From an uncultured Verrucomicrobiota bacterium (GTDB taxonomy: Bacteria > Verrucomicrobiota > Kiritimatiellia > RFP12 > UBA1067), in the NCBI GenBank assembly GCA_946631345.1, contig CAMPAA010000170.1, forward strand, positions 1 to 6,949: 6,949 bases of DNA. The letters run 5' to 3'. The notes beneath the pieces are model-generated. The model ran no database searches, was not told where the DNA came from, and saw only the letters and a program-made list of their open reading frames with translations. The position numbers and the translations under genes were made by a program. The number at the start of each line of letters is the position of its first letter. Position 1 is the stretch's first letter. Shown piece by piece: positions 1 through 6,700 of the stretch.

Positions 1-1565
1 GCACTGTCTCCAACAAGGTCGTTGTCGGCGGAGGCGGCAACGGCGGCGGCGGTGGTGCGAATGAAGGCAACGGAGTAGGCGCAGTGTATCTCGGCAATGG
101 CGGGTCGCTCTACATACCACGGAACGGATCGTCGCACCTTGCGTCCAACATAGGTGCGGGGGGGCGAAGCCACGGTTATCTGGAGCAGTCCGGCGGAACC
201 TTGGGCGGCAACGGGCTCACCATAGCGAACTACGGCGTAGGCGTTGTCCACGTCTATGGCGGAGAGGCGAATTTCAACAGTTCCCTCGATTTGGCTCCGT
301 GCAACAACGGCAGAGGCACGCTCTACATCACAAACGGTACGTGGCGGATACCGAGCTATATGCGGTTCTGCCAAGGATCGGGATGCACCGGCATCGCCAC
401 CGTGGATGGCGCCGGCGCCAATCTGCTCATGAGCTCCGACAGCGGCAACATCTATGGAGCGAACAATGCCAACTACAGCATCAGGATCAACGTCAACCAT
501 GGCGGCACGCTCCAGTTCGGGAAAATCCACCTGTACGACCGCGCCCTGCTCAACAACGCCACGCAGGTGCAGCCGTTCGTCCTGAACGTTAACGGAGGCG
601 TAATCAAGCGGCATCCCAACTGGAGCGACTCCGGGATGTTTGGCGTAAATGCCACAAACCGCTTCTCGCGGATCATCGTGTACGAGAATGGCATGACGCT
701 CGATTCCAACGGCAAGGACATCATCCAGATCGCCGAAGTGCCTTTCGAGGGCGCAGACGGCAACGGCATAATGTCGATAGACCTCGGCGGCGAAGTGGAG
801 GACCTCATCGGCGCGCCGCGAGTGGTCATCGACAATGCCGGAGACGGCGCCGGATACGGCGCGACGGCAGTCGCGGACTGGGATCCCAAGACGCGCACCC
901 TCAAGGGCGTGCACGTCACGTCGCACGGCTGCGGCTACACGCAGGGTAAGGTGACGGTTTCGCTGACCATTGGCGAGATATGGTCTAAGACTCTTACCAA
1001 CGACTCAATCACCGTGGGAGCAAACACGCCGGGCGGATTCGCGAAGCGCGGGGCGGGCACTTTGACCCTCAACGCCACGAACACATGGGCGAACTACACG
1101 AAGGTGGAGGGCGGCAAGCTTCTGGCCGGAAGCGACTGGGCAATACCCGCAGGTACCGAGATTACGCTCTCAGGCGGCGGCATCCTCGACTTCAACGGGA
1201 AGACTGGCGAGGTGGCGCGCGTAATCTACGGCGTTGGCGGCGGCAAGCTGTCCAACACCGAGAATGTGGTTCTGCCCGGCGCGCAGGACTTCACGATCGA
1301 CGTGGAAGACATACTTGCCTGCAACGTTGTGCCGTTCACGGGCGACATCGATCTCTCGCAGGCGACACTCACCATCACAGGCGACCTTGACAGGCTCGAT
1401 CCCGCAACGAGCCGCCGCTACACGCTTGTTTCCGTGACAGGGGGCACCGCAAGCGGCGTGCCTGCGCTATCGCCGACCACACTCCCGAACGGATGGGTGG
1501 TCGCCGCCTCACAGTCAGGAGTGAAGATAGTCCGGCCAATGGGAACGGTGTTCACGTTACGCTAA
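1..1565 (+). CDS. Secreted beta-helix protein with autotransporter-associated beta-strand repeat, 5' end missing
   Basis: The reading frame is open from base 3 (first full codon ACT) to TAA at 1563-1565, so about 520 C-terminal residues are visible and the true start and any signal peptide lie upstream. A GTG at 84 is an internal valine codon. In order, the visible protein has a glycine-rich tract (27-56), a ladder of Gly-rich rungs rich in Asn, Thr and Ser, a GAGYGA...GCGYT module (846-965) and a GGFAKRGAGTLTLN...VEGGKLLAG motif (1032-1130). That last motif matches the autotransporter-associated beta-strand repeat of PATR-type passenger proteins. The family forms extracellular right-handed beta-helices, so export and a surface or matrix role are inferred. 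No C-terminal 12-strand barrel is seen; the protein ends in a short tail, VKIVRPMGTVFTLR. Its substrate or binding partner is unknown. It converges with hisC, 19 bases away, and no T-rich terminator separates them. Confidence 0.8.
   Translation, partial: TVSNKVVVGGGGNGGGGGANEGNGVGAVYLGNGGSLYIPRNGSSHLASNIGAGGRSHGYLEQSGGTLGGNGLTIANYGVGVVHVYGGEANFNSSLDLAPCNNGRGTLYITNGTWRIPSYMRFCQGSGCTGIATVDGAGANLLMSSDSGNIYGANNANYSIRINVNHGGTLQFGKIHLYDRALLNNATQVQPFVLNVNGGVIKRHPNWSDSGMFGVNATNRFSRIIVYENGMTLDSNGKDIIQIAEVPFEGADGNGIMSIDLGGEVEDLIGAPRVVIDNAGDGAGYGATAVADWDPKTRTLKGVHVTSHGCGYTQGKVTVSLTIGEIWSKTLTNDSITVGANTPGGFAKRGAGTLTLNATNTWANYTKVEGGKLLAGSDWAIPAGTEITLSGGGILDFNGKTGEVARVIYGVGGGKLSNTENVVLPGAQDFTIDVEDILACNVVPFTGDIDLSQATLTITGDLDRLDPATSRRYTLVSVTGGTASGVPALSPTTLPNGWVVAASQSGVKIVRPMGTVFTLR
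27..56 (+). repeat. Glycine-rich tract (GGC-type codons)
   Basis: The codons from 27 to 56 read GGGGNGGGGG, mostly GGC and GGT, followed by Ala-Asn-Glu-Gly-Asn. Such low-complexity glycine segments often act as flexible linkers or tight turns between rungs of beta-helix surface proteins. The near-perfect GGC run could also be prone to slippage. It is part of the coding frame, not a separate element. Confidence 0.6.
171..431 (+). repeat. Degenerate ~25-residue beta-helix rungs
   Basis: Successive segments share the plan short beta strand, Gly/Asn turn, strand, Gly-rich turn. They begin near YLEQSGGTLGG (177), HVYGGEANFNSS (249), YITNGTWRIP (324) and TVDGAGANLL (399). The turn residues at 258, 333 and 408 are each exactly 75 bases (25 codons) apart; the first unit is about 22 codons. 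The match is in pattern rather than identity, as expected for stacked coils of a parallel beta-helix. The fold is inferred from this periodicity. Confidence 0.5.
846..965 (+). other. GxGYT-type repeat module within the surface protein
   Basis: The translated segment runs from GAGYGATAVADWDP through TLKGVHVTSHGCGYT to KVTVSL. It has the layout of a module frequent in secreted Verrucomicrobia-type proteins: a first G-x-G-Y/F-G-A-x-A half, a strand with G-V-x-V-T, then G-x-G-Y-T and a VTVS strand. Only one copy is visible. Its function is not known to me, and the family assignment is from memory of the motif only. Confidence 0.4.
1032..1130 (+). other. Autotransporter-associated beta-strand (PATR) motif
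   Basis: The translated motif reads GGFAKRGAGTLTLN, then ATNTWANYTKVEGG, then KLLAG. It fits the family pattern of a G-x-x-K-x-G-x-G-T-L-T-L strand, an N-T-W/Y turn and a T-x-V-x-x-G-x-L strand. It is followed by a hydrophobic/Gly segment ending GGILDFNGKTG, which also fits such proteins. These motifs mark passenger domains of secreted beta-helix proteins. Only one convincing copy is seen in the visible part. Confidence 0.7.
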
Positions 1566-1584
1566 CGGGCCTGCGGGCGCGCCA

Positions 1585-2646
1585 TCAGCGGCGGTCAAGC
1601 TCGGCGAGGGCGGCGAGAAGGGCTGCCATTTCGGAATCTGTTCCGACGGTGATGCGCAGCCGGTCGCCTGTGCGCGGACCCTTGAAGTAGCGCACGAAGA
1701 TGTTCCGTTCCCGCAGCGCCGCAAAAAGCCAGGATGCCGGTCGGTGCGCAGGGCGCGCGAACAGGAAGTTCGATTCCGACGGCAGCACGTCCCACCCGCG
1801 CTTTGCGAGTTCCTTCGCCACGCGCGCACGGGTTCTGCGGACCTTGGCGACGTTTGCGCGCATCCACTTCATGTCGTTGAGCGCGGCAAGCGCCACGGAC
1901 TGCGCAAGAGCGTCCACGTTGTAGGAATCCTTGACCTTGTACAGCGCGGCTATGAGGTCTTCCGGCCCGATGCAGTAGCCGAGACGCAGACCGGCAAGGG
2001 AGAAGGACTTGGAGAGCGTGCGCATCACGATCACGTTACGGTTGTCCGCCGCAGTCGCCAGCGGCACGCAGTTGGTGCGGGAGAAGTCCGCGTAGGCCTC
2101 GTCCACGAGCATCACGCCCTTGAAGCGTTGGGCGGCGGCGGCGACGGTCGCCGGATCGGAGAGCACTCCGGTCGGCGCGTTCGGGTTGGTGAGCAGGAAC
2201 ATCGAGACCGCCGTTCCGCCGGAACGCGCGACTATCCTGCCGTTCCATGTGAAGTCGCCGTCGAGCGGAGTGGGGATGAACCGCACATCGCGTATGGCGG
2301 CAAGCGTCTTGTACAGGGAATAGGACGGATCGAGCGAACCGATGGCTTCGTCATCCTCCACGAACGCGCGTGCGGCGAGAGAGAGCACCTCGTCCGAGCC
2401 GTTGCCGATGAAGATGCGCTCCGGTGAAGTGCGCCAAATCTTCGCAAGCCGCGCCCTCAACGCGGCAAAGACAGGGTCTGGATAGCGGCGCAGCCGGTCG
2501 AGGTCGAACCCGTTCAGTGCGGCGGCGCACTTGGGGGATGGAGGATAGGGGTTTTCGTTCGTGTTGAGCTTAACCACGCATTTCGCCTTGGGCTGCTCTC
2601 CCGGCGTGTAAGCTTCAAGCCTCTGGACTGATCTTGTGATTCGCAT
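1585..2646 (-). CDS. hisC: Histidinol-phosphate aminotransferase (HisC)
   Basis: A 353-residue PLP-dependent fold-type I transaminase of the usual HisC length. It transfers the amino group of glutamate to imidazole-acetol phosphate, giving L-histidinol phosphate in cytoplasmic histidine synthesis. Visible family marks are LNTNENPYPPSP (27-38), Y55 in RRYPDP (a residue that reaches the neighbouring subunit in HisC dimers), GNGSDEV (81-87), NPNAPTG with N156, D182 and Y185 in VDEAYADF, the PLP Schiff-base lysine K213 in TLSKSFSLAGLRLGY with R221, ESNFLF (291-296), and R331 in DRLRITVG, which binds the substrate phosphate or carboxylate. All expected catalytic residues are present. The ATG at 2644-2646 has an AGGA six bases upstream and lies 8 bases after the stop of the lipoprotein gene, so the two are very likely co-transcribed. 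No other his gene is in view. An aromatic or other side-chain specificity, seen in some HisC relatives, cannot be excluded. Confidence 0.95.
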   Translation of the reverse strand: MRITRSVQRLEAYTPGEQPKAKCVVKLNTNENPYPPSPKCAAALNGFDLDRLRRYPDPVFAALRARLAKIWRTSPERIFIGNGSDEVLSLAARAFVEDDEAIGSLDPSYSLYKTLAAIRDVRFIPTPLDGDFTWNGRIVARSGGTAVSMFLLTNPNAPTGVLSDPATVAAAAQRFKGVMLVDEAYADFSRTNCVPLATAADNRNVIVMRTLSKSFSLAGLRLGYCIGPEDLIAALYKVKDSYNVDALAQSVALAALNDMKWMRANVAKVRRTRARVAKELAKRGWDVLPSESNFLFARPAHRPASWLFAALRERNIFVRYFKGPRTGDRLRITVGTDSEMAALLAALAELDRR

Positions 2647-2652
2647 GTCTGT

Positions 2653-2656
2653 TCCT
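2653..2656 (-). promoter_or_regulatory. Ribosome binding site of hisC, overlapping upstream stop
   Basis: On the minus strand the junction reads TAGGAACAGACATG. The AGGA core begins inside the TAG stop of the preceding lipoprotein gene and sits six bases before the hisC ATG. This supports the chosen start and suggests translation termination and re-initiation between the two genes. Confidence 0.7.
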
Positions 2657-3047
2657 ATTTAAGCAGCACCGCGCTGGTGTGGTACGCCCTGCGGGTGAAG
2701 AGTATGACGAACACGCTCTCGTCGGTCTTTCGGCTGGTGAGATTCGCCACGCGCTTCGCGCCTATGCGCTCCATCTCGTCCTCGAGCATTTCAAGGTTGT
2801 TCTGGAGTGTGACGGTGTTCCTGAAGAAACGGCATGTCTTGCGGTTCGGCTGCGCAGGGTCGCCGCTGCCGAGCGGGATGAACTTCAGCAGCAGCCATCC
2901 GGTGTTCTCGATCTCGACGGTCGCGAGCGGGGGTTCGCCGTTCTCGATGCCCATGCCGTGATAGTCTTCGGCGCGGTTGATCGTTGCGCATCCGGAACAC
3001 GCAAGACACGCAAGCGCGACAGTCACCATGATGCGGAGCAGACTCAT
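2655..3047 (-). CDS. Small putative lipoprotein, second of a paralogous pair
   Basis: A 130-residue protein with an N-terminal export signal: hydrophobic stretch MVTVALACLAC followed by SGCATI. C20 is the most likely lipidated cysteine, although the -3 position is Cys rather than Leu and C14 or C17 could be alternatives. The mature part has TVEIENTGWLLLKFIPLGSG (43-62), then CRFFRNTVT (72-80), a likely amphipathic helix (LEMLEDEMERIG) and a strand-rich end. The GW-L-x-x-x-IP and FFxNxVT patterns recur in the gene just upstream, so the two look like diverged tandem duplicates. The ATG overlaps the upstream stop as ATGA and has a perfect AGGAGG seven bases before it. I recognise no characterised family. 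An outer-membrane or periplasmic location is inferred from the lipobox; the function is unknown. The mature part is shorter than the paralogue and lacks its charged C-terminal helix. Confidence 0.8.
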   Translation of the reverse strand: MSLLRIMVTVALACLACSGCATINRAEDYHGMGIENGEPPLATVEIENTGWLLLKFIPLGSGDPAQPNRKTCRFFRNTVTLQNNLEMLEDEMERIGAKRVANLTSRKTDESVFVILFTRRAYHTSAVLLK

Positions 3048-3571
3048 TTCTCGACCTCCTCTGGATCCAGTCGATCAAGCATCTGGATCATTTCGTCAAT
3101 GGCCTTCCTGCGTTTGGCGTCATCCGGGGGCATGGAGATGCGCCGTTTGGTGAGCGTGCCGGAGAACTGTATCTCCTTGTAGCAGAGAATGTACGGTATC
3201 GGGACGGGGAAGTCTGTGCCCGGGAGGTCGAAGATGACCTTCTCGTCGCGGAAGAACGCTAGATCCTTCACGTCGGCGTTGAGGGCGGCGGCATGGGCCA
3301 TCATGCGGTCGTGCAGGAGGGTGGAGGTCACCTGGTTGGAGAAGAACTTCCAGGGGAAGGACGCACCGGGCGTGGCGTTGCCGCAGGCGATCGGAATCCA
3401 GTTGAACAGAAACCATCCGTAGTTGGACACGACCACGTGCTCCATGGGGCTGCCATCATCCGGCGAAAGGGACGATTCCTCCAGCGAACGTGTTGTCGCC
3501 ACATCCATGCTGTAGCACCCGGCCAGCAAAGCGATGCAAGCCGAAAGGACAATCTCTGCCACTCGTTTCAT
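3044..3571 (-). CDS. Putative lipoprotein, first gene of the lipoprotein-hisC unit
   Basis: A 175-residue protein that starts with a classic lipoprotein signal: MKR, hydrophobic core IVLSACIALLAGC, and a canonical L-A-G-C lipobox with C19 as the predicted lipidated residue. The mature domain contains HVVVSNYGWFLFNWIPIACG (45-64), then WKFFSNQVT (74-82), a likely helix (LLHDRMMAHAAALNADV) and a strand-turn region with several prolines (DLPGTDFPVPIPYILCYKEI). A charged helix at 150-175 (DDAKRRKAIDEMIQMLDRL) ends the protein. It shares the GW...IP and FFxNxVT pattern with the next gene, indicating duplication. I recall similar uncharacterised small lipoproteins in PVC bacteria but cannot name a family, and no function is assigned. 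The start is fixed by the signal peptide; a later ATG at codon 22 would remove it. There is no Shine-Dalgarno before this ATG. Confidence 0.8.
   Translation of the reverse strand: MKRVAEIVLSACIALLAGCYSMDVATTRSLEESSLSPDDGSPMEHVVVSNYGWFLFNWIPIACGNATPGASFPWKFFSNQVTSTLLHDRMMAHAAALNADVKDLAFFRDEKVIFDLPGTDFPVPIPYILCYKEIQFSGTLTKRRISMPPDDAKRRKAIDEMIQMLDRLDPEEVEK
3055..3060 (-). promoter_or_regulatory. Perfect Shine-Dalgarno for the second lipoprotein gene
   Basis: AGGAGG on the minus strand lies seven bases before the ATG at 3047 and inside the last codons (Glu-Glu-Val) of the upstream lipoprotein gene. The host therefore uses canonical anti-Shine-Dalgarno pairing, which makes the lack of such a site before the first gene of the unit stand out. 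Confidence 0.8.
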
Positions 3572-3581
3572 ATTGCCGCTT

Positions 3582-3590
3582 ATTATATCA
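3582..3590 (-). promoter_or_regulatory. Extended -10 promoter of the lipoprotein-hisC unit
   Basis: On the minus strand 3590-3582 reads TGATATAAT: a perfect TATAAT preceded by TG with one intervening base, the sigma-70 extended -10 form. The hexamer 17 bases further upstream (3605-3610, TTCCAT) matches the -35 consensus poorly, which is typical when an extended -10 is used. The predicted transcription start is near 3575, only about 3-5 bases before the ATG at 3571. Confidence 0.6.
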
Positions 3591-3629
3591 AAAAACGCCC
3601 ACGCATGGAACAGGCGACGGAAATAACAC

Positions 3630-3656
3630 CCCTATTCCAGATTTTCAAGGATAGGG
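3630..3656. repeat. Imperfect inverted repeat between divergent promoters
   Basis: The left arm CCCTATTCC (3630-3638) pairs with the right arm GGATAGGG (3649-3656), with one bulged T and a 10-base AT-rich loop. It sits between the -35 regions of the two divergent promoters and has no T-run on either side, so it does not look like a terminator. It could be an operator or a chance palindrome. Confidence 0.35.
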
Positions 3657-3679
3657 TATTGGCGAATCATCGTTGCCGC

Positions 3680-3708
3680 TTGATTGCGAAGGTGCGTTTT
3701 GGTAAAAT
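3680..3708 (+). promoter_or_regulatory. Sigma-70-type promoter of smc
   Basis: The -35 box TTGATT (3680-3685, four of six consensus bases) and the -10 box TAAAAT (3703-3708, five of six) are separated by exactly 17 bases. The -10 is also preceded by TGG, giving an extended -10. The predicted start is near 3715, leaving a leader of about 29 bases before the GTG at 3744. Confidence 0.65.
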
Positions 3709-3730
3709 ACGCCCATAAAAAGAACATTCG

Positions 3731-3735
3731 GGAAG
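3731..3735 (+). promoter_or_regulatory. Weak ribosome binding site of smc
   Basis: GGAAG lies eight bases before the GTG start at 3744. It is an imperfect Shine-Dalgarno. Together with the GTG codon it suggests modest translation, and it supports this start over any further upstream. Confidence 0.45.
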
Positions 3736-3743
3736 AGCAACGC

Positions 3744-6700
3744 GTGTATCTCAAGCAACTTGACATCGTCGGCTTCAAGAGCTTCGCCGACAAGACCCGG
3801 CTCACATTCGAGCCGGGCATGATCGCAATCGTCGGACCGAACGGCTGCGGCAAGTCGAACGTTTCGGACGCCATCCGCTGGGTGTTGGGAGAGCAGCGTC
3901 CAACAGCGCTCCGATGCACGAAGCTTGCGGACGTGGTGTTCAACGGCACCGACACCCGCAAGCCGCTCAACCTCTGCGAAGTGTCAATCATGTTCGCCGA
4001 CTGCGAGAAGGAGCTTGGCACGGAGTACGACGAAGTGACAGTAACGCGGCGAGTGTACCGTGACGGAAGCGGCGAGTATTTCATCAACAAGGTGCGGTGC
4101 GGGCTGAAGGACGTGAAGCGGCTCTTCATGGGCACGGGCATAGGCACCACGTCCTACTCGGTCATGGCCCAGGGCCAGATCGACCAGATCCTCTCGTCGA
4201 AGCCAGAGGACCGGCGCGCGGTGTTTGAGGAAGCGGCGGGCATCACCAAGTTCAAGGCCGACCGCAAGGAGGCTATACGCAAGATCGAGCAGACGGAGCA
4301 GAACCTACTGCGCGAGGCAGACGTGCTGCGCGAAATGAAACGGCAGATTGGATCGCTCCAGCGGCAGGTCGGCAAGGCGCAGAGATACAAGGAACTTCGC
4401 GACGAGGTGCGAGGGCTGGACATCTACGTGTCGCGCAACAAGATACGCACGTTCGATCTGGCCCTCGAGCTGAACGCCGCAAAGCGCGTGGAGACCGACG
4501 AGGCGATAGCGGCGGGCACCGAGGCCGTAGCCGCCGCCGAGGAGGAGAGCCGTCAGCTGCACCTTGACATACATGCAGTCGAGGAGCGGCTGGGCGCACT
4601 CGCCTCCGAGGCCGCCGCCGCAGAAGCCGGATACCGCCGAGCGCAGGAGATGATCGAGGTCAACAGCCAGCGCATAGCCGAGTACCGTGCGTTCTCCGAC
4701 CGGGACGGGCGCGAGATCGAAGATGCGCGCCGGCTGCTCGAAGAGGCCGGAATGCAGCTGGAATCGCTGGAGCAGAAGGCGGCGTTGCTGGAGTCTGGAG
4801 TAGAGAGCGCGCAGGCGGAGCTGGATGCCGCGCAGGCCGCGTTCGAGGCTTCCCAGCAGAAGATCGACGCTCTCCGCCTCGCGCTTCAGTCGGCACGCTC
4901 GGAATCGGCTGTTTGCGACCGGCATGCGGCAGAGGTGCGCGACACGATCGCCCGCCTCGAGTACGCGGCTCGTGAGGCGATCCTCAAGAAGGAGCGCCTT
5001 TCGGCGGAATCCACGCAGCTCAAAGAAGCCGTAGCAGCCTCAGACGCTCACCTTTCTGAGGTCAAGGCCCGTCTCGACGCTGCACAGGGCATGGAGAGCG
5101 AGCTGGCGGAGGCGGCAAGCGCCAAGGCCGCAGAGGCCGACGCCTTCCGCGCCGAGGTTGACGATCTGCGCGCAAACTTCGGCAGGATGCAGGCCGAGGC
5201 CGCGGCTAAGGAGGCGGAGCTGAACTACCTGAATGATGCGCAGGATGCGGCGGCGGCGTTCTCAGCGGGTGCGCAGGCTCTTCTTGACGGAAAGCTTGGA
5301 CTGCCGGACGGTGCGGTGCTCGGGTCGCTGGCCGACCGCTTCGATGCGCCGGCAGATTGCCGCATCGCGCTGGAGGCGGCGCTGCGCAGCTGGCTGGACG
5401 CCGTTGTGGTGAAGGATGCCGCTGCTGCCGCAGCCGCCATCGATGCGCTCGTGAAGGGCGATGCCGGTAGTGCGCGCATGGTCTGCGTGGATGCGGCAAC
5501 GCGCGTTCCAGCGGAGAATGTCCGCACGGACATCCCGCGCCTTCTGGACGGAGTTCAGGTCGAGGAATCGTTCAGGCCCGCGGCGGAGGCGCTGATCGGC
5601 AACGTCTATCTGGTGGACGATCCTGCGATGTCGCCGGAAGGGGCTCAGGTGTTCGTGTCGAAGAGTGGTGTGGTGCGCAGGGCCGACGGCACCTGCGAAG
5701 TGTGGCAGCCTGGCACGGCGGCGGCCTCTCCGCTCAGCCGCAAGCTGCTCGTCACCGAAACCCAGAAGGCGTTTGAGGCGCTCAGGCAGCGGATAGTGGA
5801 AGGGGAGACGACCCTTTCGACGGCGGCGGATAAGTCGGCCAGGCTCGCCGAGGAGCTGCGCAACCTGCAGGAAAGGCTTTCTGAAGCAAGACGTGCGGCG
5901 GCGCAGGCGCAAGGCGAGTACACCTCGCTCGACCGCGATGCCGCCCAGTTGCGAACGCGGCTTGATACCGTTGGCGCAGAGCTGGAAAGCGTGCTCACGG
6001 CGAACGCAGACGGTGACGCGAAAAGGGAAGAGCTGAACGCTGAGCTCGAGGCTACTGTCGCAAAGCGAGATGCACTCCTGGAGGATACGGCGCGCAAGCA
6101 GGACGAGCTGATCGAGCTTGAGACGGCTAACGCCGAGAAGAGCCGCTACCTCACGGAAAAGCGCGTTGCCGCCGGCCAGATGGAAAGCGAGCTTGAATTC
6201 ACGAGCCGCCAGCGCGAAGACGTGGAGCGCCGAAAGGGAGAACTGGCAAAGACGGTGGAGGGCCGCGAGAACGGCATCAAGGGCTATCAGGAGTCGATAG
6301 CGCGTCTGACGGACGAGACGGTGGAACTGCAGTCCTCGCTAGAGCCGCTGCAGGAGAAGTTCGCCGACGTGCGGACGAGGACGGACGCGGAACGCACCCG
6401 CCGCGAAGAGCTCAACCAGAAACTTGCCCAGGCCGACGCCGCAACAGCAGCGAAGCGTGTGGCGCTCGACGGAGCGCGCGAGGCTAAGTCCAGGCTTGAG
6501 GTGGCAGCCACCGAATCGACGATGCTCCGCCAGAACCTCTACGACCACCTGAGCCAGGAATACGGGCTTGACGCGCAGCAGGTCATGCGCGAACCAGACC
6601 CTGAGTTCAAGGGCGAGCCTCCGCCGCCGGAGCAACTGGAGGCGAAGGTGAACGACATCAACGCGAAGATCGCAGCGCTTGGTCCGGTGAACATGGTCGC

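Noticed and set aside
84..86. GTG at 84 as the start of the surface-protein gene
   Set aside because: The frame is open to the left edge with in-family Gly-rich sequence before it, no signal peptide follows it and no Shine-Dalgarno precedes it, so it is an internal Val codon.
473..919. Minus-strand open frame of 148 codons inside the surface-protein gene
   Set aside because: It overlaps the beta-helix coding frame and its Ser/Pro/Arg-rich translation shows no family features.
1555..1584. Possible terminator between the convergent surface-protein and hisC genes (CGTTA-CGC-TAACG hairpin and GGCGCGCC palindrome)
   Set aside because: The stem is only five pairs, overlaps the stop codon and lacks a T-run in either direction. 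The GGCGCGCC palindrome is short and expected in GC-rich DNA.
1744..2427. A 227-codon open frame on the plus strand opposite hisC
   Set aside because: It is fully inside hisC, which has all catalytic motifs. The antisense translation is rich in Arg, His, Gly and Val, with no recognisable domain and no ribosome binding site noted.
2655..3571. Lipoprotein pair as members of the TRL-like small lipoprotein family
   Set aside because: The glycine/alanine-rich repeats with GDAS-type turns I associate with that family are absent. The GW...IP and FFxNxVT motifs do not match it.
3630..3656. Inverted repeat as a rho-independent terminator
   Set aside because: No gene ends nearby on either strand and there is no T-run after either arm, so it is kept only as a possible operator.
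4305..5912. Long antisense open frames opposite smc (4305-4925 and 5262-5912, minus strand, over 200 codons each)
   Set aside because: They lie wholly within the well-supported smc gene, their translations are Arg/Leu/Ala-rich without domain motifs, and long antisense frames are expected opposite GC-rich coiled-coil coding sequence.
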